Shown one piece after another: positions 15,205 to 24,073 of a stretch of DNA of 25,359 nucleotides. The notes under the pieces were generated by a model. The model saw only the letters and a program-made list of their open reading frames with translations. It searched no databases and was not told the DNA's origin. The DNA is from Peptococcaceae bacterium. GTDB lineage: Bacteria; Bacillota; DSM-521; Neomoorellales; Neomoorellaceae. Position 1 is the first letter of the stretch, and each line of letters opens with the position of its first letter. The translations under genes were made by a program, and so were the position numbers. Where the stretch lies: NCBI GenBank assembly GCA_003509545.1, contig DOLC01000078.1, positions 1 to 25,359 of the forward strand, given 5' to 3'.

Positions 15205-16547
15205 AGGCCTACTTGCCTCCTTAATTGGGCTATCCTTTTTTGGGCCTTGGCCCTAATCTCCTCCTCATCCACCAGGGTAGAGCGTCCCTGGTACACTACC
15301 ACCCGACCGTCCACCAGAACGGTGTCCACATCACCTCCGTTGGCATTATATACCAGAGCGGAATCGATCCTGTGCACCGGCGCAATATGCATGCGGTCCA
15401 GGCGCACGGTTATCACGTCAGCCTTAGCTCCTTCCTCCAGCACCCCCAGGTCGTCCCTCCCCAGGGCCCGGGCCCCGCCGGCGGTAGCCATGTCCAGGAC
15501 CTGACCGCAGGAAAGGGCTGCTGCATCCATGGTCCGCAATTTCTGCAGGCAGGCGGTGAATTTCAGAACCTCGAGCATGTCCTGGCTGTTGTTGCTGCCC
15601 GGACCGTCGGTAGCCAGAGCCACGTTAAGGCCCCTGGCCAGCCAGTCGGTAACCCTGGCCGTCCCGGAGGCCAGGTACATATTGGCGATGGGACAATGAA
15701 CCAGGGAAACCCCGTGCTCCTTTAGCACCTCCAGCTCGTCGTCCTCCAGGCATACCCCGTGGACGTACTGAACGTTTTCGCCCAGGCAGCCCTGCTCTTT
15801 CAGCCAGTCCACGTTGCGCAGCCCGTACGCCTTGAGGGTCTTCTCCACCACCGCGTCGCTTTCGGCCACGTGGATCTGCAGCCGGAGGCCGTTGGCGCCG
15901 GCGTACTCCACCGCGCTCTTCACCAGGTCGGCCGAGCAGGCCCAGGGATTGAGGAGCCCTACCATCAGGCTGAGCCTCCCCCCGGCCCGCCCGTGCCACC
16001 GGCCCAGGAGCCGGTCCATCTCCTTGAAAACCGTATCCTTGTCCTCCATGAGGGGCGGGTGGTAGTTCTGGTCCGCCGAGGTCCGGCAGAGATAACCCCG
16101 TATCCCCGTGTCCTGCATGGCTTGCAGAACCATATCGGAGCTGGCCTTGGTGGTGTGGACGTAGTGCATGTCTATAACCGCCGTAGCCCCGCCCTTGAGG
16201 TTCTCCAGGCACCCTATAAGGGCCGCCAGGTAAAAGTCTTCCTCCTCCATACAGGTGGCCATGGGCCAGACGGCGGACTGGAGCCATTCCATAAGGGGCT
16301 TACCCTCCCCCAGCCCCCGGACGAAGGTCTGGAAGAGGTGGGAATGGCCGTTGATCATCCCGGGCAATACGGCGCAGCCGCGGGCATTGATGACCAGGGT
16401 GCAGCCGTCTTCCAGGGCCTTTTGACGCCTGTCGTCTGATCTTATTTCTCGAATCCGGTCCCCTTCGATCCAGACGTATCCCCGCTTAAACTCCAGGCCC
16501 TCCCCCTCCCGGGTGAGAACCCAGCCGTCCTTGATGAGAATACCCAC
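15201..16547 (-). CDS. COG0402 amidohydrolase (ATZ/TRZ-like deaminase) 2
   Basis: This 448-residue metal-dependent hydrolase has a complete active-site set: NGHSH (H68, H70), H226 with E229 in IHVAES, H263 in VHGVCL, and D314 in ATDGPGSNN. These proteins remove amino or chloro groups from purines, pyrimidines or triazines. Here, between a Mo hydroxylase subunit and a BMP transporter protein, aminopurine deamination is the natural guess. I prefer GTG 16547 because GAGGAG lies 10 nt before it; the alternative GTG at 16556 is one base from that site. Its stop overlaps the BMP3 start (ATGA). It follows the orphan Mo subunit after a gap of about 70 bp. It resembles the amidohydrolase at 20922-22319 more than the SsnA-like one. 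Confidence 0.85.
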   Translation of the reverse strand: MGILIKDGWVLTREGEGLEFKRGYVWIEGDRIREIRSDDRRQKALEDGCTLVINARGCAVLPGMINGHSHLFQTFVRGLGEGKPLMEWLQSAVWPMATCMEEEDFYLAALIGCLENLKGGATAVIDMHYVHTTKASSDMVLQAMQDTGIRGYLCRTSADQNYHPPLMEDKDTVFKEMDRLLGRWHGRAGGRLSLMVGLLNPWACSADLVKSAVEYAGANGLRLQIHVAESDAVVEKTLKAYGLRNVDWLKEQGCLGENVQYVHGVCLEDDELEVLKEHGVSLVHCPIANMYLASGTARVTDWLARGLNVALATDGPGSNNSQDMLEVLKFTACLQKLRTMDAAALSCGQVLDMATAGGARALGRDDLGVLEEGAKADVITVRLDRMHIAPVHRIDSALVYNANGGDVDTVLVDGRVVVYQGRSTLVDEEEIRAKAQKRIAQLRRQVGL

Positions 16548-16616
16548 GTCCTCCACGCTCCTCGAGCATATTCCGGCAAGGGCCCCGGCCGGCGCCTCTA
16601 CGGCCCGAGGGCTATG

Positions 16617-18854
16617 CTAACGCCCCCGCGCCTTGCTCAACACGGCCTCCAGGGTGGCGGGTATCTCGTAGAGCCGCCCGCCTAGGGCCTGGCATATGGC
16701 GTTGACGATGGCCGGCGCCACGATCTGGGTGGCGGGCTCGCCCAGGCCCCTGGCCCCCAGGGGGCCGAACCGGCAGGGCTCCTCCACGATGAGGGGGACC
16801 AGGTTACCCACGTCCAGGCAGGTGGGCAACAGGTAGCGGTCGTAATTGGTATTCTTCACTTCCCCTCCGGCCAGGCCTACGTCCTCCATGAGGGCGTACC
16901 CGATGCCCATGGCGGCGCCGCCGCAAATCTGGCCCTCCACTTCCGCGGGGTTTAAGGCCAGGCCCACATCATGGGCCGCATAATAACCCAAAACCTCCAC
17001 CTGACCGGTTTCCAGGTCCACTTCCACCTCCGCCACACTGGCGGCATAGACGTAGCCGAAGTAGGCCTCACCCTGGCCCACGGAGCGATCCCAGGGTAGG
17101 TCCGGCGCCTTGTACCAGCCAAAGCCGTATAGGCTCACCCCCCGGCGGTAGCATTCGGCAGCCACCTCCTCGAAAAGCAGGGATTGGCCCGAGCCCCGGG
17201 CCGCCACCCGGCCGGCCCGGAAAGTGACTTCCCCGGGGGAGCACCCCAGCAGTTCGGCGGCCACCCCCTCCATGGCCCTGCGCACCTGCTCGGCGGCCCG
17301 CAGGACGGCGTTGCCCCCGATGACCGTTCCCCGGGAGGCCACCGTGGGGCCGCTGTCCGGTACCCGGGCGGTATCCAGGGCATTCACGTGGATCCTTTCC
17401 AGGGGAAGGCCCAGGACCTCCTCTACAATGCGAGCAAAGACGGTGCGGGAGCCCTGCCCCACTTCCACGATGCCGCAGGAAAGGTCGGCCGTACCGTCCC
17501 TGTGGACCAGGAGGGCGGCGCCGGCGGCATCCAGCCCCTCGCCCCCGGCGCCGAAACAAGTGCCGCGGAAGCTGCAGGCCAGACCGATTCCCCGCCGCCG
17601 GTATCCCTCCTGCCGTGCGTAGGCCGGCCGCTTCTCCGCCCAGCCCGCCGCATCCGCCACCCGCCGCAGGCAGGTGGCTAGGCTGACATCCCGCATGACC
17701 TGGCCCGTGGGCCCCGTATCCCCTTCCCGAAGGCCGTTCCTCAGTCTGAGCTCCAGGGGGTCCAGGCCCAGGATCTCAGCCAGTTCATCCATGAGCAGTT
17801 CCACGGCAAAGTTTACCTGGGGGGAACCGAATCCCCGCAGGGCATCGGAGTACACATTATTGGTAAACACGCCGTAGATGTCCACCTGGACGTGGGGAAT
17901 GCGGTAGGGCCCCGTGGCCTCCACGGCCGAACGCCACGTCACCAAGGGCGTCTTGGAAACATAGGCTCCCCCGTCGGCCACGCCGTACACTTCCATGGCG
18001 CAGAGGGTCCCGTCCTTCCTGGCCCCTACCTTATACCTCAACACGTAGGGATGGCGTTTGGTGCCCTCCACGCTGGACTCCTCGCGGGCAAGCTTAATCC
18101 GGGCCGGCCTTCCCAGCCGGTAGGCCGCGAGGGCCGCCCTGGCGGCCAGCACTCCCATATCGTAATCCTTTCCGCCGAAGGACCCGCCGATGGTGGTCTC
18201 CCTTATGATGACCCGGTTGAGGGGCCAGCCCATGGCCTCGGCCACTATGCGCCGGGCGTTGAAGGGGCTCTTGCCCGGGCAGTAGACCACCATGTGGTCC
18301 CCTTCTGGCACGGCCATGGCCGCCTCCACCTCCAGGGCCGCATGCTGGACCCGGTGGGTCCGGTAGGTCCGCTCAAGGACGACCTCGGCCCCGGCGAAGC
18401 CCTCTTCGACGTTGCCGCGCCGCACCACGTGGTGGCAGATGATGTTGGTATCCCCGTGGACCTTGGGAGCCTCCGGCTTCATGGCCTCCAAAGGGTCCAG
18501 CACCGCCGGCAGGGGCTCGTATACCACCTGAACCCGGCGGGCGCCCTCCTCAGCCGCCTCCTCGCTTTCCGCCGCCACCACGGCTACGCCGTCCCCGACA
18601 TAGAGCACCCTATCCCGGGCCAGGACCGGCCGTTCCTTCTCCTGGGCCACCTTTCCCGGGAAATCCGCCCCGGTGAACACGGCCAGCACTCCCTCCACCG
18701 CCAGGGCGGCGGAGACATCGATCTGCTTAATCAGGGCATGGGGTAGGGGACTGCGCACCACTTTGAGGTGCACCATATCGGGGAAGTGAAGGTCGGCGGC
18801 GTATCTGGCACGCCCGGTTACCTTGGCGACGGCCTCAAGACGTACGGCACACAA
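16617..18854 (-). CDS. Orphan Mo hydroxylase large subunit with altered Mo-site residues
   Basis: This 745-residue molybdopterin subunit of the xanthine dehydrogenase family has VTGRARYAADLHFPDM at 12-27, GGSFGGKD (223-230), ALRGFGSPQ, and the catalytic glutamate in GARGLGEPA. Two positions differ from classical enzymes. The residue equivalent to bovine Gln767, which bonds the Mo oxo group, is Lys195 (YCPGKSP; codon AAG at 18272-18270). The residue equivalent to Glu802 is Asp230, at the same 35-residue spacing. The TTG start at 18854 is fixed by an in-frame stop just upstream and by GAGGTGA 6 nt before it. No FAD or 2Fe-2S gene adjoins it, so it must borrow those subunits (perhaps from 8929-10282) or act otherwise. 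It lies 21 bp after the second permease gene. Confidence 0.88.
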   Translation of the reverse strand: MCAVRLEAVAKVTGRARYAADLHFPDMVHLKVVRSPLPHALIKQIDVSAALAVEGVLAVFTGADFPGKVAQEKERPVLARDRVLYVGDGVAVVAAESEEAAEEGARRVQVVYEPLPAVLDPLEAMKPEAPKVHGDTNIICHHVVRRGNVEEGFAGAEVVLERTYRTHRVQHAALEVEAAMAVPEGDHMVVYCPGKSPFNARRIVAEAMGWPLNRVIIRETTIGGSFGGKDYDMGVLAARAALAAYRLGRPARIKLAREESSVEGTKRHPYVLRYKVGARKDGTLCAMEVYGVADGGAYVSKTPLVTWRSAVEATGPYRIPHVQVDIYGVFTNNVYSDALRGFGSPQVNFAVELLMDELAEILGLDPLELRLRNGLREGDTGPTGQVMRDVSLATCLRRVADAAGWAEKRPAYARQEGYRRRGIGLACSFRGTCFGAGGEGLDAAGAALLVHRDGTADLSCGIVEVGQGSRTVFARIVEEVLGLPLERIHVNALDTARVPDSGPTVASRGTVIGGNAVLRAAEQVRRAMEGVAAELLGCSPGEVTFRAGRVAARGSGQSLLFEEVAAECYRRGVSLYGFGWYKAPDLPWDRSVGQGEAYFGYVYAASVAEVEVDLETGQVEVLGYYAAHDVGLALNPAEVEGQICGGAAMGIGYALMEDVGLAGGEVKNTNYDRYLLPTCLDVGNLVPLIVEEPCRFGPLGARGLGEPATQIVAPAIVNAICQALGGRLYEIPATLEAVLSKARGR

Positions 18855-18860
18855 GGCTTC

Positions 18861-18867
18861 TCACCTC
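18861..18867 (-). promoter_or_regulatory. Ribosome binding site fixing a TTG start
   Basis: GAGGTGA on the minus strand lies 6 nt before TTG 18854. The in-frame TGA immediately upstream excludes a longer protein, so this site decides the unusual TTG start of the Mo subunit. Confidence 0.65.
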
Positions 18868-18875
18868 ACTCGTTC

Positions 18876-19805
18876 TCACTCTTTTACATAGGGCCTGCCC
18901 GAAGAGGCCGGCGGTACGGCCCGGCCTACAAACCCGGCCAGGGCTGCTATAGTGAGGAGGTAGGGTATCATTAGGAGGAGCTGATAGGGGACATTGGCGC
19001 CGGCGGCCTGGAGGCGGTACTGAAGGGCCTCCCCGGCCCCGAAGACCAGGGCTGCGCCCAAAACGCCGAAGGGGTTCCACTTGCCGAAGATCACCGTAGC
19101 CAAAGCGATAAAGCCCTTACCGGCGGTCATATTCTCCGTGAAGAAGTTGAGGAGACTCAGGGACAGATAGGCCCCGGCCAGCCCGCAAAACATCCCGCAC
19201 ACCATGCTCGCCCCATAGCGAATGCGGTACACGTTAATGCCCACCGTGTCAGCCGCCCGCGGATATTCGCCTACCGCCCGCACCTTGAGTCCCAGGGTGG
19301 TCTTAAACAGAATAAAGTAGGTCACCGGCACCAGCACCAACGCGAGATACGTGAGCTGCGTCTGGTGGAAGATCACTTCCCCCAGGACCGGTATACGAGA
19401 CAGTCCCGGTACGGCCACCGGTTTAAAGGCGTCGATGGGAGGCGGGGAAGTGTTAACCCCGAAGATAACCCGCGCCAGGGAAGTGGTCAGTCCCAAACCC
19501 AAGAGGTTGAAGGCGGCGCCTATTACAATCTGGCTGGCCCGGGCCGTTACCACCAGGAAGCCGAACAGTAGCCCCAGGAGGACGCCCACCAGGGCCGCCA
19601 CCAAAACTCCCATCCAGGCGTGCCCCAAGAAGTAGGACCCCGCCACTCCCGCCAGGGCGCCGATGAGCATCATACCCTCGGCACCTATGTTAACGATGCC
19701 CGAACGCTCGCTGAAGATCAGCCCGGTGGCGGCCAGGAGCAGGGGGACGGCGGTGCGGACGTCGGCCGCCAGGAAATTGGTGAGTTCCTTTAGAAAATCA
19801 GTCAT
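18876..19805 (-). CDS. ABC transporter permease, YufQ/NupQ-like
   Basis: This 309-residue membrane protein has about eight to nine hydrophobic segments and the conserved BPD_transp_2 motif SGIVNIGAEGMMLIGAL near residues 35-51. The EAA-like contact region is represented by GEYPRAADTVGINVYRIR, which docks on the ATPase. It belongs to the branched-chain/ribose/nucleoside permease family and pairs with the permease encoded just upstream. The two genes overlap by 8 bp (ATG at 19805, the other stop at 19798). With the ATPase at 22483-24000 and BMP lipoproteins it makes a YufNOPQ-type importer, known in Bacillus, Streptococcus and Lactococcus for nucleosides. Placement among purine-type enzymes suggests nucleosides, bases or related heterocycles here. 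Confidence 0.88.
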   Translation of the reverse strand: MTDFLKELTNFLAADVRTAVPLLLAATGLIFSERSGIVNIGAEGMMLIGALAGVAGSYFLGHAWMGVLVAALVGVLLGLLFGFLVVTARASQIVIGAAFNLLGLGLTTSLARVIFGVNTSPPPIDAFKPVAVPGLSRIPVLGEVIFHQTQLTYLALVLVPVTYFILFKTTLGLKVRAVGEYPRAADTVGINVYRIRYGASMVCGMFCGLAGAYLSLSLLNFFTENMTAGKGFIALATVIFGKWNPFGVLGAALVFGAGEALQYRLQAAGANVPYQLLLMIPYLLTIAALAGFVGRAVPPASSGRPYVKE

Positions 19806-20877
19806 GGCTCTTCTTGACCTCCCTCGGCTGTGCGGAAAGTAGCGATCGCAAGTTAAATTTCGGCCCGACCTTGTTCTTCTGCCACCGCCGGAACAGTTCC
19901 TCGCAGGCCACGAAGATGATGACCACCGCCTGGATTACGTACACAATGGCCACGGGCACTCCGGCCGTCATCTGCATCATGTTACCCCCGCTCCGCAGGC
20001 CGCCGAAGAGGAGGGAGGCAAGGATAATCCCTATGGGTGAGTTGTAGCCCAGGAGGGCCACCGCTATCCCGTCAAAGCCGTAGCCCGGAGAGAAATTCTG
20101 GAACAGGCGGTGCTGCACGCCGAGGAGCTCGCTGGCCCCGGCCAGTCCGCCCATACCGCCGGCCAGGAACATAACGAAAAGAGTATTGCGCACCGCATTC
20201 ATACCGGCATACCCGGCTGCCCGGGGGTTATGTCCGGAGACCCGGGCTTCGTATCCTACCGTGGTGTGCCAGAGGAAAACATAGTAAAAGACCACCATCA
20301 GTAAGGCCACCACAAAGCCCAGGTGAAGCCTGGTTCCCGATACCACCACAGGCAGGCGGGCGCTGTCCAAAACGGGCGGGCTCTGGGGAAAATTACCAGG
20401 AGGCTCGATCATGGGACCGGTCACCATAAGGCTTACGAGATATATGGCCACATAGTTCAACATCACGGTAGTAATAATCTCGCTGGCTCCGAACCGGACC
20501 TTCAGGGCGCCCGCGATGAGCCCCCACAGCCCGCCGCCCACAAAACCCGCCAGGAGGGCCAAGGGGAGGTGCACGGCCAAGGGTAATCCCTGGAGGTAGA
20601 TGCCCACGGCGATGCCGGTAAGGCCTCCAACGTAAAGCTGCCCCTCAGCCCCGATATTCAAAAGGCCGGCCATGCGGGCTACGGCAAAACTCAAACCGGT
20701 AAAGATTAGGGGAGTGGCCTTGACCACCGTTTCAGCCAGGCCGTTCTTGGAGCCCAGGGCCCCTTTAAGAAGGCTCCGGTAGGCTTCCGCCGGGTCCAAG
20801 CCCATGACGTAAATTACTCCGGCGCCCACCGCCAGCCCGATAATTACAGCCGATATGGGGGTGACAAACCGCTTCAT
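19798..20877 (-). CDS. ABC transporter permease, YufP/NupP-like
   Basis: This 359-residue permease has an N-terminal hydrophobic helix, a loop typical of YufP (LKGALGSKNGLAETVVKATP), the core motif AGLLNIGAEGQLYVGGL near residues 69-85, and about eight further membrane segments. The coupling region GHNPRAAGYAGMN contacts the ATPase. It is the larger permease of the pair, as in YufOPQ systems. The ATG at 20877 lies 44 bp after the stop of the amidohydrolase upstream, and its end overlaps the second permease gene by 8 bp. Seen: motifs, hydrophobicity and overlap. Known: the family imports nucleosides in several Firmicutes. The ligand in this organism is inferred only. Confidence 0.88.
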   Translation of the reverse strand: MKRFVTPISAVIIGLAVGAGVIYVMGLDPAEAYRSLLKGALGSKNGLAETVVKATPLIFTGLSFAVARMAGLLNIGAEGQLYVGGLTGIAVGIYLQGLPLAVHLPLALLAGFVGGGLWGLIAGALKVRFGASEIITTVMLNYVAIYLVSLMVTGPMIEPPGNFPQSPPVLDSARLPVVVSGTRLHLGFVVALLMVVFYYVFLWHTTVGYEARVSGHNPRAAGYAGMNAVRNTLFVMFLAGGMGGLAGASELLGVQHRLFQNFSPGYGFDGIAVALLGYNSPIGIILASLLFGGLRSGGNMMQMTAGVPVAIVYVIQAVVIIFVACEELFRRWQKNKVGPKFNLRSLLSAQPREVKKSHD

Positions 20878-20921
20878 GACGTTATCCTCAACTCCTTAAG
20901 TCGAATAAATCCCAGCAACCG

Positions 20922-22319
20922 TTAAAAGGCCAGGGAACGCCACCCGCGCTCGGCCAGGAACCTTCCCGTACCCGCCCGCTCGGCCAGTCTTACGGCCGCG
21001 CGGTGGGCCTCAGGCAGGATCTTTTCCTCGTCCACCGTCTGTACCCTGCCCTCGGATAGAACCACCCTGCCGTTCACCATCACCATTTCCACATTAGCCT
21101 GGGAGGAAGAATAGACCAGGGTGGACACGGGATGGTGCATGGGCACCGCCTTGGCCCCCCTGAAGGGATTGAACACGAACAGGTCCGCCTTCTTCCCCGG
21201 CTCCAAGGAACCGATTTCTTCGTCCATGCCAATGGCCCTGGCAGCGTCAATGGTGGCCATCTCCAGCACCTTTTCGGCAGTGATCACCGTAGGATCCAGG
21301 TGGTGGACTTTCTGGAGCAGGGCGGCAAACTTCAAGGTCTCCAGCATGTCGTTGCCGTTGTTGCTGCCGGCGCCGTCGGTACCCAGGCCGACCGTCACCC
21401 CTGCCTCTACCAGCCGGGGTATAGGGGCCACGCCGGAACACAGATACATATTGCTGGTAGGATTGTAGGAAACCCGGGCATCGAAGTACCTGGCAATGCG
21501 GATATCCCGCGAGGTAAGGTGGACGCAGTGGACCATCAGGAGGTTGGGGCCCATCAGCCCCAGCTCCACCATGAGGTCCACATCGGGAATCCCATGGAGG
21601 TCCTCGGTGGCCCAACGGTCGAAGGGGGTTTCCGAAATATGGACTGCTATGCCCGTCTTAAATTCCCGGGCCAGATCCCTGACCCGGAGGAGGGTCTCGC
21701 GGTCGCTGGACCACGGGGCCGCCGGAGCCAGCCATATCTTAATCATATCGCCATGGTACTTGTCATAGAGCCGGCGGAAGTCCTTTTCTACCTCGTCCCC
21801 GTCCTGCATTATGGCCCGGGGAACCCCGTACTTCTCGCCGGTATTCATGTACCCCCGCCCGAAGACGGCCCTGATACCTAAAGCGCGGAAGGCCTCCAGG
21901 ATGCCGTCGCTCAAGCCCGGCCTCGGGTGGGGATACATATATTCCACCATGGTAGTGGTCCCGCTGTGGAGGCCGTCCAGGCAACCCAGGAGGGCGCCGT
22001 AGTACGTATCCTCAGGCTCTAGATAGGCAGCCGTGGGAAAGGTTACGTACTTCAGCCAGTCGGATAGAACCCGGTCGTCCCCCAGCCCCTTAATAAGGGT
22101 TTGGAAGAGGTGATTATGGGTATTGATGAGTCCGGGAAACACCGCCCTGCCCGCAAGATCCAGGACTTGCCTGGCCGTGCCGAACCGACGGAGGATTTCC
22201 CCGGTCGGCCCCACCGCCGCAATCCGATCTCCCTCCACGGCCACGGCGCCGCCCTCGATGATCTCCCGCCGCGGGTTGACCGTCACCACCGTGGCGTTAA
22301 GGAACAAATAGTCCAGCAC
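20922..22319 (-). CDS. COG0402 amidohydrolase (ATZ/TRZ-like deaminase) 1
   Basis: This 465-residue amidohydrolase has the full metal site: NTHNH (H68, H70), H227 with E230 in VHISET, H264 in VHCVHL, and D315 in GLGTDGAGSNN. The GTG start at 22319 is chosen because AAGGAGG (22334-22328) lies 8 nt before it; a longer frame from 22370 would cover that site. It sits between the ABC ATPase and the two permeases, which are normally adjacent, so it may have been inserted into the transporter operon. Close family members act on adenosine derivatives, guanine, 8-oxoguanine or triazines. The sequence alone does not choose among them. It is most similar to the amidohydrolase at 15201-16547. Confidence 0.86.
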   Translation of the reverse strand: MLDYLFLNATVVTVNPRREIIEGGAVAVEGDRIAAVGPTGEILRRFGTARQVLDLAGRAVFPGLINTHNHLFQTLIKGLGDDRVLSDWLKYVTFPTAAYLEPEDTYYGALLGCLDGLHSGTTTMVEYMYPHPRPGLSDGILEAFRALGIRAVFGRGYMNTGEKYGVPRAIMQDGDEVEKDFRRLYDKYHGDMIKIWLAPAAPWSSDRETLLRVRDLAREFKTGIAVHISETPFDRWATEDLHGIPDVDLMVELGLMGPNLLMVHCVHLTSRDIRIARYFDARVSYNPTSNMYLCSGVAPIPRLVEAGVTVGLGTDGAGSNNGNDMLETLKFAALLQKVHHLDPTVITAEKVLEMATIDAARAIGMDEEIGSLEPGKKADLFVFNPFRGAKAVPMHHPVSTLVYSSSQANVEMVMVNGRVVLSEGRVQTVDEEKILPEAHRAAVRLAERAGTGRFLAERGWRSLAF

Positions 22320-22327
22320 TCCGCAAA

Positions 22328-22334
22328 CCTCCTT
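22328..22334 (-). promoter_or_regulatory. Ribosome binding site deciding a GTG start
   Basis: AAGGAGG lies 8 nt before GTG 22319. It moves the start of the amidohydrolase 17 codons downstream of the longest frame. The rest of the 163-bp gap 22320-22482 shows no clear promoter or terminator. Confidence 0.65.
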
Positions 22335-22482
22335 AGACGTCGCTAACCCGGCTCTATCTCGCCTCTTCAAGCCAGTGGGCGTTCAACTTTAGCTCAGCCG
22401 TCGAGGCCCTGCCTTCCTGCCCGGGCGCGGCTCTTCCCTCCGGGACAAAGGCCGGGGTTCCCCTGGCGTAGACCGCAAGGCC

Positions 22483-24000
22483 CTAGGAGGCCTTCAGCCG
22501 CTTGGAACCGGCCATCATGAGGCCCAGCTCTTCCCGGTCGGCCCTGTCCCGCGGCACAACGCCCATAATCTCGCCTTCGTAGATAACCGCGATCCGGTCG
22601 CTTAAATTCAGGATTTCGTCCAGCTCGGTAGAAATCAAGAGGACCGCCGCGCCCCGATCCCGCTCGGCCAGGAGCCGCCGGTGAACATACTCGGTAGCCC
22701 CCACGTCCAGGCCCCTGGTAGGGTGCATGGCGACGATAAGATCCGGCTGGGTGGAAACTTCCCGGGCCAGCACCACCTTCTGCTGGTTTCCCCCGGACAG
22801 GGTCTTGGCCAGGAATTCCTCGTGGGGCGCCCGGATGTCGTATTCCTTCATCAATTGCACCGCATTCTCCTTAATGGCCGGCCACTTTAGGAACAGGCCC
22901 TTGGCAAAGGGAGGCCGGTAGTACTGGCGGAGGATCAGATTTTCCTTGATTGACATATCCATCACCAGGCCCTCGGCCTGCCGGTCCTCCGGAATATGGG
23001 CCACCCTCTGCTCGTAGATATAGCGCGCTCCCGTTCCCGTCACGTCCCGCCCCTTTATGCGGATGCGGCCGGCCGAAAGCTTGCGCATACCCGTTATCAC
23101 CTGGGCCAGCTCGCTCTGGCCGTTGCCGTCCACCCCAGCTATGCCCAGGATCTCCCCCGCCCGCACCTCCAGGCTTACACCCTTCAGGGCCTTAAGGCCT
23201 TTCTCGTTCAAGGCCTCCACCTTGTCCATCTCCAGCACGACATCTCCTAGGCTGGGAGGCTCCTTGTCCAGCTGGAAGAAAACCTCCCTTCCCACCATCA
23301 TACGGGCCAGCTCTTCCTTCGTGGTGTCGCAGGTGTTCACCGTGCCCACCAATTTGCCGCCGCGGAGGACCGTAACCCGCGTGCACAGCTCCATGACCTC
23401 GTTGAGCTTGTGGGAGATGAAGATGACGGTGTACTTTTCTTCCGCCAGACGCCGGATCACCCGGAACAGCTCCCGCACCTCCTGGGGGGTGAGGACGGCC
23501 GTGGGCTCGTCCAGGATGAGGAGGCGGGCCCCCCGGTAGAGGGCCTTGATGATCTCCACCCTCTGCTGCTCGCCCACCGAGAGCTGCCACACCTTGGCGA
23601 AGGGATCGATATCGTACCCGTAGCTACGGGCCACCTCGCGGATTTCCTGGGCCGCCGTCTTGAGGTCCACCAGCCCCCACCGCCTCGGCATGCCCAGGAT
23701 GATGTTCTCTACCACCGTCAGGGCGGGCACCAGCATGAAGTGCTGGTGGACCATGCCGATTCCGAGGTTAATGGCATCATGGGGGGAATTCAGTCTCACG
23801 GGCTTCCCCCGAAACAGGATGGTGCCGGAGGTAGGGTGATACAGGCCGTAGAGGATGTTCATCAGGGTGGATTTCCCGGCGCCGTTTTCCCCCAGGAGGG
23901 CGTGTATTTCCCCCTCTTCTACTTTTAGGTTGATGTGGTCGTTGGCCCGCAGGGTTCCAAAATCCTTAACTATATCCTGCATTTCCAAAAGATATGCCAT
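22483..24000 (-). CDS. Double-domain ABC ATPase, YufO/NupO-like
   Basis: This 505-residue cytoplasmic ATPase has two nucleotide-binding domains. The first is complete: Walker A GENGAGKST (37-45), Q-loop HQHF near 85-88, signature LSVGEQQ (140-146), and Walker B LLILDEP (160-166). The second has a degenerate Walker A (GVDGNGQSE, lysine replaced), signature LSGGNQQ, and IVAMHPTRGLD without the catalytic glutamate. This asymmetry is normal for RbsA/YufO proteins. It powers the two permeases at 18876-20877. ATG 24000 follows GGGGAG about 10-13 nt upstream and the stop of the DHODH-like gene by 73 bp. The amidohydrolase gene separates it from its permeases, which is unusual for this transporter type. 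Confidence 0.92.
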   Translation of the reverse strand: MAYLLEMQDIVKDFGTLRANDHINLKVEEGEIHALLGENGAGKSTLMNILYGLYHPTSGTILFRGKPVRLNSPHDAINLGIGMVHQHFMLVPALTVVENIILGMPRRWGLVDLKTAAQEIREVARSYGYDIDPFAKVWQLSVGEQQRVEIIKALYRGARLLILDEPTAVLTPQEVRELFRVIRRLAEEKYTVIFISHKLNEVMELCTRVTVLRGGKLVGTVNTCDTTKEELARMMVGREVFFQLDKEPPSLGDVVLEMDKVEALNEKGLKALKGVSLEVRAGEILGIAGVDGNGQSELAQVITGMRKLSAGRIRIKGRDVTGTGARYIYEQRVAHIPEDRQAEGLVMDMSIKENLILRQYYRPPFAKGLFLKWPAIKENAVQLMKEYDIRAPHEEFLAKTLSGGNQQKVVLAREVSTQPDLIVAMHPTRGLDVGATEYVHRRLLAERDRGAAVLLISTELDEILNLSDRIAVIYEGEIMGVVPRDRADREELGLMMAGSKRLKAS

Positions 24001-24073
24001 CGGTCCGGTCTCCCCTTTTTAACTCGGGTAGTGCGGGTTACCTTTCCCTGCTAAATTTTCTGCCGCAGCGCCC

